DNA from: Atkinsonella hypoxylon
Taxonomy: Eukaryota; Ascomycota; Sordariomycetes; Hypocreales; Clavicipitaceae
NCBI GenBank assembly: GCA_000729835.1
Contig: JFHB01000150.1
Span: 1 to 64,000, forward strand
DNA length: 64,000 nucleotides
Direction of reading: 5' to 3'
Positions 1 through 12,843 of this stretch are shown in pieces. A program made the translations under genes and the position numbers. The notes under the pieces were generated by a model. It did no database searches. It was given only the letters and a program-made list of their open reading frames with translations, and was not told the DNA's origin. Numbering within the stretch: position 1 is the first letter of the stretch; the number at the start of each line of letters is the position of its first letter.

Positions 1-1133
1 AGCTTATTATTTATATTAGTAATTCTATTGCTATTAACAATAAAACCTAACAGCTAAATAGCTAAGTAGCTTATAAATAACTTCTTTATAGCTATTATTA
101 ACTTATTTTTCTTTAGAATTAATAAAACTATATTAAGGTATATAAGGTAGTTCTTAGTAGAGTTAAAGAATATAATAATATTATTAATATAGATTTATAT
201 AAAATATTAGTGCTTTTAAAATAATTAGTTTATATACTATTAAGTAAAAGCTAGTATATTCTTAAAGCCTATAAGCGCTATATTTAATGCTTTTAATTCT
301 TATTTTAATATTACTACTATATAAGATTAATATTCTTATTTTATAGAAAGCTAGTAAAAAAACCCTAATATATTAAAGAGTAAAAATATCTTCTTACTAT
401 ATATATCTACTATAATATTTAATTAATCTAGTAAAGAGTATATATTTAGCATTACTACACTATTAAGTAGCCTTATATTAACTATAACTTATTCTTTCCT
501 TTCTATTAGGGTTTTAATCTATACTATAAAGGCTAAGTAGGCTATAGCTACTAAGTTGTTTAAATATAATATCTTTCTACTTAAATATAGCTTATTATAA
601 ACCTTATCTAGTTTAGCTTTATCTTTAGCTTTTAGTAAGTAGATTTAAATAGGTTTTAGCTGCTTTTACTATCTATTTACTAGATTTACTCTTATATACT
701 AGTCTTTAAGTATAGAAATAATACCTTTATTATAATAAATATTATATTTATCTATTAAGTTAATAAGTTTAGCTATAATATTTAAGTTTAAGTTTTCTAC
801 CTTAACCTTATATTTATTGTAGATATATAGTATATCCTTAGAATAAGAGATTCTATATATAAGGATACTGTTATTAACTTTCTTAGAGTTAAATCTACTA
901 CTATTACCTTCTTCCTAAGTTTTATAATCTTCTATAGGCAATAGACTATTATTAGGTGCAATATCCTTAGAAAAATATATATATAAATTAAATAGGTTTA
1001 TAATTATATAGTTAGCCTTAAGCCCTTTATTATACTAAAGATAAGCAACCTTTTAATTTTTCTAGATTATAATAAATTTATCTAAATAGTTATAGGCTAC
1101 TATTTATTCTTAGTTAGTTATACTAAGCAATAT
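1..1133 (-). pseudogene. RIP-mutated Ty3/gypsy reverse-transcriptase fragment
   Basis: Read on the minus strand, this AT-rich stretch gives a stop-riddled reverse-transcriptase frame. Recognisable pieces are an RLLNSVVM-like block about 480 bases in, an ILGFF block (the FF-Q-L motif region), and a following ALIGFKN block near 240-290. These correspond to the R-x-LN, D-x-GFFYQ and N-x-AL-x-GFKNSPA signatures of fungal gypsy-type RT. Almost every lost codon is TAG or TAA, as C-to-T changes would give. The fragment runs off the left edge. It continues on the far side of the copia insertion, at 9716-12843. Dead; family call moderately sure. Confidence 0.7.
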
Positions 1134-1832
1134 TGTTAAAAATAAGCTATCCTGTATAGCCTATTTTTATGCCTACTAGTTGCTCTATCACGTGACCCTT
1201 ATTAGGTCTTGTTACGTTGATTTTTGGTAGAGATATCGTTGTTACTAGATGTAAACATCTAGATTTAACTAAGGCAAAGTTGCCTAACCTATAGTTAACT
1301 TTAACTGCGATTTTCTCTACAACTAGCAATAGTAGAAATTCAAGAAGTATACTATTTAAAAGCTAAGAATTAGGGCTATCTAATAGTATAATTGTTGGAT
1401 AGGGTTGCTTATAAGGGTTGCTTATTATTAGTAGAATTTGTTAAATTGTATACATAGGCGTCTTATTTGTATAGCTGTAAGTCGATTTTTTTGTTTTTAT
1501 ATAGTAAATCTTTTTGCGGAAATTATAAAGTAGCCTATAAGCCCCTTCTAGCGACTACAGCCCACTAATATAGTTAGAGGGTCTATAAGGGACTAGAAAG
1601 ATTCAAGATCCTACCCTTACTAACTTATTCGTTACAGCGCTCTTAATATAAGATACCACTATTATTATAGTTATCTACTGCCTCTACGTAATCTATACTA
1701 TACACTACAGCTTAATTTAGGCCGCTGCTGCTTCTACTACGTAATAATTGCTAGGAGCAATTATAGGTGCTAAATCTAAGAGACTACTACCCTCTTAGAT
1801 ATCTAGTCCTATAATCCCTATTATTTTTAATA
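1134..1832 (+). repeat. Copia 5' LTR
   Basis: First of three direct copies of a roughly 699-bp repeat starting TGTTAAAAATAAGC. Preceded by AATAT, the left half of the element's target duplication. Compared with the other copies it differs mainly by C/T and G/A changes. The sequence just inside (GGTTATAAGCCCGG, from 1833) is where the primer-binding site should be, but I cannot name the tRNA. Confidence 0.9.
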
Positions 1833-4305
1833 GGTTATAAGCCCGGAAGACCTATCTGCAAGCTGTTAGCCCGCTGAAATCTACTATTGTGTACTGTATT
1901 ACCCACTAGAAGCTATATTAAGACCTGCGCTAGCAGCTATTGCTGCTATTAGTAGCTTGCTGGAAGCTATTAATACCTGCTGCACACACATCGCTAGCCA
2001 CTATACTAGTGTTTTCATTCTGCCTACCCTATGCCTCCTGCACTAGTCCTATGCACCCTGTGCATATATACTTTTAAAGCTATTCTTAATAGCTAGGTTC
2101 TATTGTTGCGCAACATTAAAATATATACATCTATATATATTACATTCGTACTGCAAATCGTTTTATTAGGCACTGCCTAATCAATTATTTCCACCAAGAA
2201 ATAAGCTTAGCGCTGCACTACATTGCTTATTGTTGTGCTGTTATCTTGTATATTGTGCACCCTATACACCTCTGTTAGTAGCTATACTACAATTTGTAGT
2301 GCACACCTAACAGCTCTTATTGCTGTTAGATATTCCTGTGTTTTCGGTAGCAGAATCAATTTATGTAGTAATCCTACTAGTTAGGATTTTAAAGTAGGAA
2401 TTAGCTAGATATCCCTAAATTGGCTATGCCTAGGTCTCCACTGATTTATTAGAACCTAATTAGAGAAGAATCTCCTGAATTTTTTAGCTAAAAATAGCTA
2501 GAACCTATGTTTTATGCCCCTTACGACCGCTTGTTAATCTGGTCTGCTATACAAATTGTATGCGCATATAGATTGCAATACAACGTAGCCTTTAGAGCTC
2601 GTTATACCTGTTACAAAAGAAATTAGAGAAAAATCTTAGTATAATTTCTAAAGATATAGAGCACTTCTAGGCCTATAATAGAGCAATCTATTGATATCTA
2701 GTAGAGGTTATTACTGTTATTTACTACCTTTTCCACTGTAATTTAAGCTATAATTAGCTATAAAGAGCGTTAAATTAGCTATTAAAACCCTTAAAATAGC
2801 ACTAAAAGGAACAAGTAAGGGAAAGAGCACAAGCCCTAAATGGGGTAGTGGTTCTAGTACACTAGCTACAGCTGCTACTAGCTTTCCTGGTCTAGCAAGG
2901 TCCCCCCCTTAGCTAGTAGATTCCTCTTCTAATAAAGAAGATTATACAGCTAAGAAGGCTCTAAAGGAAGCTAGATTAGCTTCTAAAAGAGTAGTATAAG
3001 TCTATAATGTGCAAGCTAATCTAAAAGCTTAAATAGATAAGCAACAAAAGACCCTAAATAGATTTATTAAGTATAGTAAAGCAAAACAAAGCCAAAATAA
3101 AGGTAATATAGCTGATTTACTAAGTAAATTAGATACTATAATTACATCTATAGGTAATCTCTCTATAGAATCTCCCTTTAAGGTAGTAGATCCTATTACT
3201 TCTAAGACTTCTAAAGTCTCTTTTAAAGTCCCTAAACCTTCTAGTTCCTCTAATAGTGCTACTTTTCTGCCTGCTTTTAATAAAGGCACTATAAAAGAGT
3301 TAAATAAAAAGGTCCACTCTATTCTAGAGGCTGCTAAGCTAAAAGGCCCTAAAAATTTTAAACAGTAGAAGTAAGCTTTAACTATTTAATTTAGGGCACT
3401 AGAATTCCCTTAATTTATTAATAATTCTAGTATAGCTAGTACTTTAGTAGATTTAGAACAAGCTATTATCCTTATAATTATAAGAGATAGTTGCTAATCT
3501 AGACCTTAAGCTGCTATAAGCTAGCATAAGTCCCCTGTAGATGCCTATAACGTTCTAGTTAGGCAATATTCGTAGAGTGCTAAAATACAACATAGTACGC
3601 TATATACTAGTTATTACAACTTATCGTTTTCGAACTATAAGGGATCTTTAGAGGCCTTTAATGCTAAATTTAATAATTTACTAGCTAGATTACAGCTCTA
3701 TAGTGTAGCTATTAATTCTATTAACTAGGTAAATTATTATATTAATGCTTTAAAGAAGACCTTCCCTAGCTAGGCTAAAAGGCAGCAATATTCTATTAGA
3801 GCTGCTAGAGTATAAGGTCTATCTATAAAAATGCTGAATTTACAGTTCCTTATAGCTAACTTATTAGAAGAACAAAGAGATAAAAGCTCCTCTATATCTA
3901 AGGCTCTTAGTTATAAAGCTTCTAATTCTAATAGTTCTAATAATAATAAAGCTAACTAAGGAAAGAATCCTCCTAATTAGAAGAAGAATTCCGATTCTAA
4001 TTCTAACGATTCTAATGCCTCTAAAGAAAAAGATATAGACAAAGCCTCTAAGAATAAGAAGAAGTAGAAGGGCTAAAGAAGAAGTAATAAAAACTCTAGG
4101 AATAAGAATAGAGAAGCTGCTTTTGCTATAGGTTGCTATAACCTATCTACTAGCAACTAGGATACTATAGATTCCAATAGTGAATCTAGCAGTTCTAGTA
4201 GTAATAATTCTTACGATTTAGATACAGAATCCACTACTAGTAATACTAGTACTACTAGTAATAATACCCCTTCTTTTAACTATTTTAATAGAATAATTAA
4301 AAACT
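1833..4305 (+). pseudogene. Copia leader and gag remnant
   Basis: After the 5' LTR there is about 1 kb of leader with no clear reading frame, then a broken gag frame. The diagnostic part lies near 3420-3900. It holds LVDLEQAII, a YNVLVRQ block, SLEAFNAKFNNLLARL (the conserved helix of copia-type Gag/UBN2 domains) and YINALKKTFPS, separated by TAG/TAA codons. The following Ser/Asn/Lys-rich tail (about 3880-4110) is the usual basic linker; I saw no intact CCHC knuckle. Ends where the protease begins. Confidence 0.7.
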
Positions 4306-5652
4306 CCTTACTATACAATACAGGTTCTACCTGTTATATAGTTAACAATAAAGCATTTTTTAGGACTTTTAAGCCTATAAAAAAGGGTAAAACCGCGCCT
4401 ATTGCTACTAGAGGAGGTTCTATTTATCCTAAAGGACAGGGAACTGCTGTATTCTAGGTACTAGTTAGTATAAATCCAGCTAAATACAGGCCTTTAGCTC
4501 TAAAGGATGCTCTATATTGCCTAGGTTTAGATACCAACCTAATTAGTGGTCTAAAGCACTATTTAATAGGGGGCACTCTCCTTAGAAATTAGCTATTTCT
4601 AGCTAATAGAAGCTGCTGTAGGCTTCTAAATCCCAAAAAGCATAGTTTCTTTCTACAGCTTAAGGGGCAAGAGACCCCTAAAGTGTATAAAAACCACGCT
4701 AATCTCTCTTATATAGGATTTAGTAGTTATAATAGCAATTATAATACTAGTTATCCTATAGAGGTTTAAATCCCTTAACAGCCTAGTTTTAATCTAGAGG
4801 AATATAGCTAAATTGAGGAATTATCTAATTTTAAAGAAGATAATACTAATAACAATGCTATAGAGCTATTAGCCCTAGTTCCTAAACGGGCTCCTAGTTA
4901 GATTCCTTCTAATAACAGGGATTTAGAAGGTCTAAATCCTAAGTTGCTAGATATTAGAGGAAGTAGCCGTCTAGATCCCTTAAACAAGGCCTGTAGTTCT
5001 TAAGAGATCTAGCAAGATAGGGAGCAACAGGAAGCTAGCTCTAATAATAATTCTAGTAGTAATCCTACTGCTTCTTCTTCCTATAAGAAGCTCCTAGAAT
5101 TAGCTGCTACTTAGCACGTTAGATTAGGGCATATAGAACTCCCTTTACTAAAGAAGACTGCTTCTATTACTAAAGGTATTCCTGATTTTATAAAAATCAA
5201 GGAAAAGGATTTTAACTGCCTAGCTTACAACTAAGCTAAAGCTGTTAGAAGACCTAGTAAGTATGCTATTCCTAACCCCCCTAGATGTTTAGATATTATA
5301 GAGGGAGATACTATTAAAATAGAGCCTATACTGCACAATAAGAGGCCTCTAGTTCTTTTTCTAATTAATAGAAAATCACGGTATAAGTAGTCTTTTAATC
5401 TAGCTAATAAAGAGGGTTCTACTCTCTATAGCTGTATTAAAGGCTTCTTTAAGGAATTAAAGAACTAGTATAACTGCTACCCTAAACACCTTTATTTTGA
5501 TAGTAGTACAGAAATTAATACTAGGTTGCAAGCTTAGCTATCTTTAAAGGGTATTTACTTTAGCACCTCTTGCCCCTATATTCACGAACAGAATAGGCTA
5601 ATAGAGAGAGCTATAAGGGTACTTCTAGACCGTTTGCGTGCTACCCTACAGT
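4306..5652 (+). pseudogene. Copia protease and integrase N-terminal half (remnant)
   Basis: The protease active site is at about 4311-4335. It reads NTGST where a live retropepsin has D-T/S-G, so the catalytic Asp is gone. Downstream, about 5090-5240, is the GAG-pre-integrase zinc region with HVRLGH and CLAC, the histidine and cysteine pairs of the HHCC finger. The integrase core follows, with LDIIEGD, YFDSSTE and HEQNRLIERAIRVLLD motifs. Several TAG/TAA codons interrupt it. The frame is cut at CGTGCTACCCTACAGT by the nested solo LTR and resumes at 6357. Confidence 0.8.
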
Positions 5653-6351
5653 TGTTAAAAATAAGCTACCCTGTATAGCCTATTTTTATGCCTACTAGTT
5701 GCTCTATCACGTGACCCTCATTAGGTCTTGTTACGTTGATTTTTGGTAGAGATATTGTTGTTACTAGATGTAAACATCTAGATTTAACTAAGGCAAAGTT
5801 GCCTAACCTATAGTTAACTTTAACTGCGATTTTCTCTACAACTAGCAATAGTAGAAATTCAAGAAGTATACTATTTAAAAGCTAAGAATTAGGGCTATTT
5901 AATAGTATAATTGTTAGATAGAGTTGCTTATAAGGGTTACTTATTATTAGTAGAATTTATTAAATTGTGCACGTAGGCGTCTCGTTTGTATAGCTATAAG
6001 TTGATTTTTTTGTTTTTATATAGTAAATCTTTTTGCGGAAATTATAAAGTAGCCTATAAGCCCCTTCTAGCGACCACGGCCCGCCGATATAGTTAAAGGG
6101 TCTATAAGGGACTAGAAAGATTTAAGATTCTACCCTTACTAACTTGTTTGTTACAGCGCTCTTAATATAAGATACCACTATTATTATAGTTATCTACTGC
6201 CTCTACGTGATCTATACTATACACTACAGCTTGATTTAGGCCGCTGCTGCTTCCACTACGTGATAATTGCTAGGAGCAATTACAGGTGCTAAATCTAAGA
6301 GACCACTACCCTCTTAGATATCTAGTCCTGTAATCCCTATTATTTTCAATA
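5653..6351 (+). repeat. Nested solo LTR of the same copia family
   Basis: Second copy of the 699-bp LTR, without any internal region. It is flanked by the 5-bp duplication ACAGT (5648-5652 and 6352-6356), distinct from the AATAT of the host element. The integrase frame of the host continues directly across it: RATLQ on the left, WSQLPLYLW on the right. This marks a separate insertion followed by LTR-LTR recombination. Confidence 0.92.
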
Positions 6352-6356
6352 ACAGT

Positions 6357-9011
6357 GGTCACAATTACCTCTGTATCTATGGTCTTACATCCTTCCTGCT
6401 ATAGTGGATTTAGTTAATACTACTGCGAATAGTACTAAACTACTAAGTCCTAAACAGCGTATATCTAGCTGATTTAGAGCCTTCTAAGACCTATAAGCCT
6501 GATTTTACCAAAATAAGGGCTATAGGCTCCTATTGCGAAGTTCTAATTCCTTTAGAACAACAATCTAGGTTGCAGAAGCTAGCTAAAAGAACTATTCCTA
6601 GTAGACTTTTAGCTACACTAGGTTCTAATGTATATCTAATATATATCCCCTCTAAACAAGCTGTTATAAAGACTAGCTTCGTTAAAATTATAGAAGGAAT
6701 AGGTTCTATTTCACAGAGCATCCCTAAGGTTCCTATTGGTTCTATAGTGGATAATCCTTTAGAGAGAGAAATTAATAACTAGCAATTAGTAGATAATTAT
6801 ACTCCTAAGTATCCTTATCCTAGTTATCTAGATGTGCCGAATTATCCACTAGAACCTGTAGATCAAGCTCTTCTACTAAGCAACCCTATAGAAGCTGTAG
6901 AGGCCCCTAAAGCCCCTATATCTATAGAAGCCCCTTAGGCTAATATAGAACCTATAGAAGCTAAAGCTGAATCTATTAATGCTAATGCTATAGATTTAGA
7001 TAGAGACATATTTTCCTTAATCAAGGATCTATACTTTAAGGCAAGGACTAAAGCAGCTATTACTTCTAATAGTAATAAGGATGAACTTCCTAACACGTAG
7101 AAGCAAGCCCTAAAAAGCTCTGCTAAGTAGCATTAGATAGAAGCTACCTATAGCGAATTTAAGCAGCTATTAGCTGCTAGAACCTTTAAATTTATAGGGA
7201 AAGACTAAGTACCTAAGGGCTAAAGAGTTCTAAAGAATAGGCTTATTTATAGGCTTAAAAAGGATAAAGAAAATAATCCTATTAAATATAAGGCCTGCCT
7301 TATTGCTAAGGGATTTATGCAAATAGAAGGTTAAGACTATCTAAAGACCTTTGCTGCAACTAGTATTCCTTCTAGCTGGCGTATATTATTAGCTTTTGCA
7401 GCTTTTAATAACTAGGAAGTTAAGCAAATTAACTTTATAGGAGCATTTTTAAATAGTAAGCTAAAGGAAGCTATTTATATAGAAATCCTAGATAGATTCG
7501 TTGAATTTGCAGAAGCAACGCTATTAGTAGCTAAGCTACTAAAAAGCTATAATTATAAGCCCTCTAAAGAGCAAGTAATTAAGCTAGAAAAATCCCTCTA
7601 TAGTCTAAAGCAAAGTCCTAGAGAATAGCAGTAAATTCTAACAGAATTACTTCAAAAGTATAGATTTAAACCTCTTATATTAAACCTAGCAGTCTTTTAT
7701 AACCTAGCTACATCTATATATATTGCTACTTATGTAGATAACTGTCTTCTAATTAGGCCTAATTTACAATATATTAATAAGCTTAAAAAGCTACTAAATT
7801 AAGCCTATCTAATAGAAGATAGAGAACCAGTAGAGTTCTTTCTAGGTGTGCAAATCACCTATAATAGGTCTAAAAGGTCTATTAAAATCCACTAATCTTA
7901 ATATATCCTTGAAGCCCTAGAAAGATTCAAAATGCTAAATGCTAAGCTAGCTTCTATCCCTATACAGCTAGGAATCTTAAAGCAACTAGTTACAAAACCT
8001 CTCTTAAAATCCGATTATAAGCTTTATTAGAGCATAATAGGCACTATAATGTACCTTATGTTGCTAACTAGGGCTGATATTGCTTTTTCTGTTTAGTGGC
8101 TATTAACATTTCTAGCTAAGCCCTATATAGAGCATCTAAACGCCTCTAAGCACCTCCTTTGGTACTTAGGTAGTACTAGAAGCTTTGCTATCGTTTATAA
8201 GCGTTCTAGTCTACACTCTTTAGCAGGGTCTTCCTCTAAAAAGTCTTCTAATACTTCTATTAGTTGTAAAGAAGTACTTAAGACCCTCCTTAGTTATTAC
8301 AATAGCGATTTTACTAGTGATAAAGTCTCTTCTAAATCAACCTATACTTATCTATATAAGCTAGCTAGTAGACCTATTAGCTAGAAATCGAAGAAAGCTA
8401 GTACTATTGCTCTTTCTACATTAGAAGCAGAATTTAATGCATTATCTGAAGCTATTAGGGAATTAGAGTGGCTCTACGGCCTTTTTAAGGAGATAAAGCT
8501 ACCTTTAACCCCTCCTATTCCTATTAGGTGTAATAATTAAGGCGCTATAGTTACTGCTTACAACCTAACGTTGTATAGTAGAACTAAGCACACCCTTTTG
8601 AAGTTTAACTACATTAGGGAAAAGATTCATAAAGGTATAGCTAAGGTTAGTTATATTAATACAAATTAGATGCTAGTAGATAGCCTAACTAAGCCTTTTG
8701 CTATTCAAAAGCATCAACAATTCATTAAGTTACTAGAGCTTTCTAGCTAGCTTATAAAAGCAATAAAAACACTTAAAAAATCGAAAAGCAATAAAAAACA
8801 GTTAAAAATCGATAACAACAAAAACAATTAACAACAACTAGTTATATTCAACTATAACTACCCTGGAATTGCTGAAATTAGTTATGTTATTAGTTATGTT
8901 ATTTAGTTCTGTTATTAGTACTGTATTTCGTTAGTTAATTCTAACTTAGATATCCTTTAAAGGAGCTAAGTTGCTTATAGAACTAGTTACTTCTTACATT
9001 TCTAGAGGGAG
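6357..9011 (+). pseudogene. Copia integrase C-terminus, reverse transcriptase and RNase H (remnant)
   Basis: Continuation of the copia pol frame. It opens with an integrase tail (LPLYLWSYILPAIVDLVN). The RT follows at about 7280-8210: YKACLIAKGF, KQINFIGAFLNS, EKSLYSLKQSPRE and a polymerase-site box reading YVDN (7731-7742) where copia RT has YVDD. Then come FFLGVQI and IGTIMYLMLLTRADIAF. RNase H lies at about 8260-8730, with STLEAEFNALSEAIRELEWL and RTKHTLLKFNYIREK. Stops are almost all TAG/TAA in place of Gln or Trp. Inactive. Confidence 0.88.
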
Positions 9012-9710
9012 TGTTAAAAATAAGCTACCCTATATAGCCTATTTTTATGCCTACTAGTTGCTCTATTACGTGACCCTTATTAGGTCTTGTTACGTTGATT
9101 TTTAGTAGAGATATCGTTGTTACTAAATGTAAACATCTAGATTTAACTAAGGCAAAGTTGCCTAACCTATAGTTAACTTTAACTGCGATTTTCTCCACAA
9201 CTAGCAATAGTAGAAATTCAAGAAGTATACTATTCAAAAGCTAAGAATTAGGGCTATCTAATGGTATAATTATTGGATAGAGTTGCTTATAAGGGTTGCT
9301 TATTATTAGTAGAATTTGTTAAATTGTGCATATAGGCATCTCGTTTGTATAGCTATAAGTCAATTTTTTTGTTTTTATATAGTAAATCTTTTTGCGGAAA
9401 TTATAAAGTAGCCTACAAGCTCCTTCTAGCAACTACGGCCCGCTAATATAGTTAAAGGGTCTATAAGGGACTGGAAAGATTTAAGATCCTACCCTTACTA
9501 ACTTGTTTGTTACAGCGCTCTTAATATAAGATACCACTATTATTATAGTTATCTACTGCCTCTACGTAATCTATACTATACACTACAGCTTGATTTAGGC
9601 CGCTGCTGCTTCCACTACGTGATAATTGCTAGGAGCAATTACAGGTGCTAAATCTAAGAGACCACTACCCTCTTAGATATCTAGTCCTGTAATCCCTATT
9701 ATTTTCAATA
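9012..9710 (+). repeat. Copia 3' LTR
   Basis: Third copy of the 699-bp LTR, directly after a purine-rich tract and directly before AATAT (9711-9715), which matches the duplication left of the 5' LTR. Like the nested copy it ends ...TTTTCAATA rather than in the usual CA. Confidence 0.9.
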
Positions 9711-9715
9711 AATAT

Positions 9716-12700
9716 ATCTAGAATAAGGTTAGATTTTAAGTATATATAGTAGGCAGTAGCCTTCTTATTAGCTAGTACCTCCTTCTATTTAACTAGAATA
9801 TACTTCTACAATTTTAGTAGAATTATTATAGCTTATACTGCTGTTATATTCTAATGTAGAATCTTTAAAATTAGCTAGAAAATACCTATTTCTATAACTA
9901 TATTATAAATAGACCTAATAGTAGCCTTAAGGCAGATAAAATTAATTTTAACACTATAATTATAGAGGAAGGTTAAACCTAGAAGAAGCTTTAGTTCTAA
10001 GTTACTTATTATATTAGCTATAACTATAAAATAGCTAGTTATAAGTACGCTATATATAGATCTAGAGATATAGAAGTTAAATATAGCTATCTTAGAGATA
10101 TAGAAGAATAATTACACTTTAGTAACTAGTTTTAGCTCTATTTTTGCCTATTTTATATTTTAACTAAACTAAGTTAACTATACTTTATTAACTAGCACTA
10201 AAGAGGTTCTAGTATTTAGGTAGATCTAATATAATAGTTCTTTATTATAGAATTAAATAGGAATCTTTAAGAAGGAATTTAACTTTAAAATACTAGATTT
10301 AATAAGCTATAGCTTTATAACTGCTTTAACTACTTACTTTATTTAGATTCTCTATAAATCCTTTTAGTTTACCTCTATTTAAACCTTTTTCTTTTACTTT
10401 TCTTTACTTTTAGTAAAATAGGTTTTAATAAAGTTAAATTCTAAGCTAGTTAGTAGTTCTTTAGTATTAACTATTTCTTTTTCTTCTATTAACTAGTATT
10501 TATAGCTTTTAAGGTACTTCTTATAGTCTTTTTAGTTAGATTTATCTTTAAACGTTATTATATAGGTATATTCTTTATTATTCTATAGTAAGCTCTATTA
10601 TTAGAAACATTAAAGCTACTAAAAATACTATAGCTTTAGTTAATAATTCTAGCTAGCCCCTAAATCTTAGTTCTATTAAGGCTAAAGCTACTACTCCTTT
10701 AGTAGCTAATTCCTTTAGTTTTATAGTAGGTATTAAGAATAATTATTTTAGTAATTTTTATAGAATAAAGGTTAAAACTAAAATTAACTATTGCTTTTAT
10801 TTTAGTTAGCTTAGTTACTTTAAGCTACTTTATTATTTTTAAAGTTCTTACTATTAAATTTACTTTAAGTATAGTAAGTATTAATACTTTTTTTATAGTT
10901 TTTTAATTTTTATTATTTTTCTAAATTCTTTAGGTATTCTTATAGATCCTTAACCTTATTATCTACTATAGTAATATATATAAATCTTAGGTCTTTTACT
11001 GTTAAAATTAAGTATAGCTATTATAACTCTAGATATAGCTTATAATAGAGTCTTAAAAGAAGCTAAAGATTAATAGTTTTACTATTTATATAAGTATATT
11101 AAAATACTCTAAAAGTAAATTCCTTAAATAATTTTTTCTTAATTATATTTTACTCTATAAACTTAGCTAAATTTAGCTATATTATTGTATTCTAGATCTA
11201 TATACTAAATTCTTTATAGATAGTAGTATAAATAGAGTTTAAACTGCTAAAAATAGCTGTTTTTTTATAGTAATCTAGATACTGCTTATACTATATTAAT
11301 ATATTCTTTTTAAAGAGAGTTTAGAGCTTAATGTAAATAGCTTCTTAGGCATTAATTACACTATAGCTATAGTAGTCTTTAATAGCTTAAATTTATAGCT
11401 CTATATTATAGAAAATAGTATACTTTTCTTTATATAAAATTAGCTTATAGATATTTCTATTGTTAAAGGGTTTAAAGTAACTAATATTAGTAATTTTCTA
11501 TATAGAATTTATTTATTCTTTAGGGGTTTAGAACTATATATTACTTTAGTTATTCTATTTCTAATGTAGATTTAGCCTTTTATTTACTAGATTTAGCTAA
11601 AGATTATTATTTCTAATATAGTATAGTACTTATTAATTTATATATTAATATTTAAAGTTACTAAATACTTAATTCTAGTCTTTTTTAGTATTTTAGCTCT
11701 TTTTAGCTTTACTATTATAGTATTACTTTAATAGATTCTTTAGAAATTATAGTAGCTTTTATTCTTTTAGAAAAGTACTAAAGTATTTAAAGTATCTCTA
11801 TATTATATAGTTTCTTTTACCTAAAGGTTACTTTTAACTTTACTTTTAGTTTTAGTTATTTTTTAAAAGTAAGTAAGAATTAAAAGCTCTTTATCTATAA
11901 TCCTTAAGCTAAAAGCCTTATTAAGTATAGTACTATTTATTATATTTATCTTAAGGCTTAAGTATAGTCTTTATCTTTTAAGCTAAGTATTATTACTTTA
12001 CTTAAAGAGCAGTAATTTTATTATTTAATTCTCTCTATAATCTACTAATTTTATTAATTAATTCTTCTTTAATTTTACTAATTTACTTACTAATTTCTAT
12101 AGAAAAATCTATAAGCTATTTTAGTAAAAGGTTCCTTTTTTTAAGTAGTTTTACTACTTTCTTTACTTTATACTTTAGCTTAAGAGTATAAAACCTTTAG
12201 TAAGCCTATAAAAGTAGTAAGATTTTAGCTAGTTCTTTAATTAGTAAGTTCTTTTTAATAGTTTAAGGTATATTTAATAGATCTAGGTTCTTAGTAAGTA
12301 GTATAAATCTAGATCTCTATACTTACTTTCCTTTAATATTCTAGGTAGAACTAGTACTAACTTTATAGATAGTATTTCTTAAGCTATTAGATTTAAATAA
12401 TCTAGCTTTAGCTTTTTCTTTTAGTATTACTATTAGTAAATCTATAAGAAGTTTAGTAGATTTAGCCTTATTAATAATTCTATTAATCTACCTTTATACC
12501 TACTATACTATAAAAGCATTAATAGTATTCTAGTAAGAAAGTAGTTCTATTAGCTTAAGTTAGTTATATAATTTAAGCTATTTATTAATAAATTTATAGT
12601 AAGTAAAATAAAGTAGTAAGCTTCTTTTTTCTTAAGGTATAAGATCTTTTTTTTAAATCTAAAAATCTAGATTTTAGCAGTAAAATTTATAGAATTAATA

Positions 12701-12843
12701 TATAGTTTTAAGTTCTTTATTAGTAAAAGAAATATAATTCCTTCTACTAAGTTTCTTCTAAAGTTACTCTATCTTAAATATTATAATTTTAGCTTTTTAA
12801 GCTTAAGGAGAGTTAGTAATAATTAGAAGTAATTACTACTACT
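9716..12843 (-). pseudogene. Ty3/gypsy gag-protease region (remnant), 5' half of the split element
   Basis: Heavily AT-rich, with no open frame. The minus strand just before the copia insertion (about 9900-10100) contains a LELKLLLGLTFLYNY-like block, resembling the LLG-DFL motif at the C-terminal end of retropepsin domains. This fits a position immediately upstream of the RT seen at 1-1133. The rest, toward the LTR at 12844, should be gag, but I could not recognise a nucleocapsid finger. Assignment rests on position, the protease-like block and the flanking LTR. Confidence 0.6.

Larger units (their letters stand above)
1134..9710 (+). mobile_element. Ty1/copia retrotransposon, RIP-degraded, with a nested solo LTR
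   Basis: The element is bounded by two near-identical direct repeats of about 699 bp (1134-1832 and 9012-9710). It is flanked by a 5-bp duplication, AATAT, at 1129-1133 and 9711-9715. Between the LTRs the plus strand reads, in copia order, gag, protease, integrase, reverse transcriptase and RNase H, all broken by TAG/TAA codons. The order integrase before RT separates it from gypsy. The interior is interrupted by a solo LTR of the same family at 5653-6351. Removing that LTR and one ACAGT copy rejoins the integrase reading frame. A G/A-rich tract, CTAGAGGGAG, immediately precedes the right LTR and could be the polypurine tract. Not autonomous now. Confidence 0.92.

Noticed and set aside
3029..3289. 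Minus-strand 86-codon open frame in the copia gag area
   Set aside because: Opposite strand to a retroelement with recognisable gag/pol; a by-product of AT-rich composition.
6570..6782. Plus-strand 70-codon frame read as a small gene
   Set aside because: It is a surviving open piece between stops of the copia pol region, not a separate gene.
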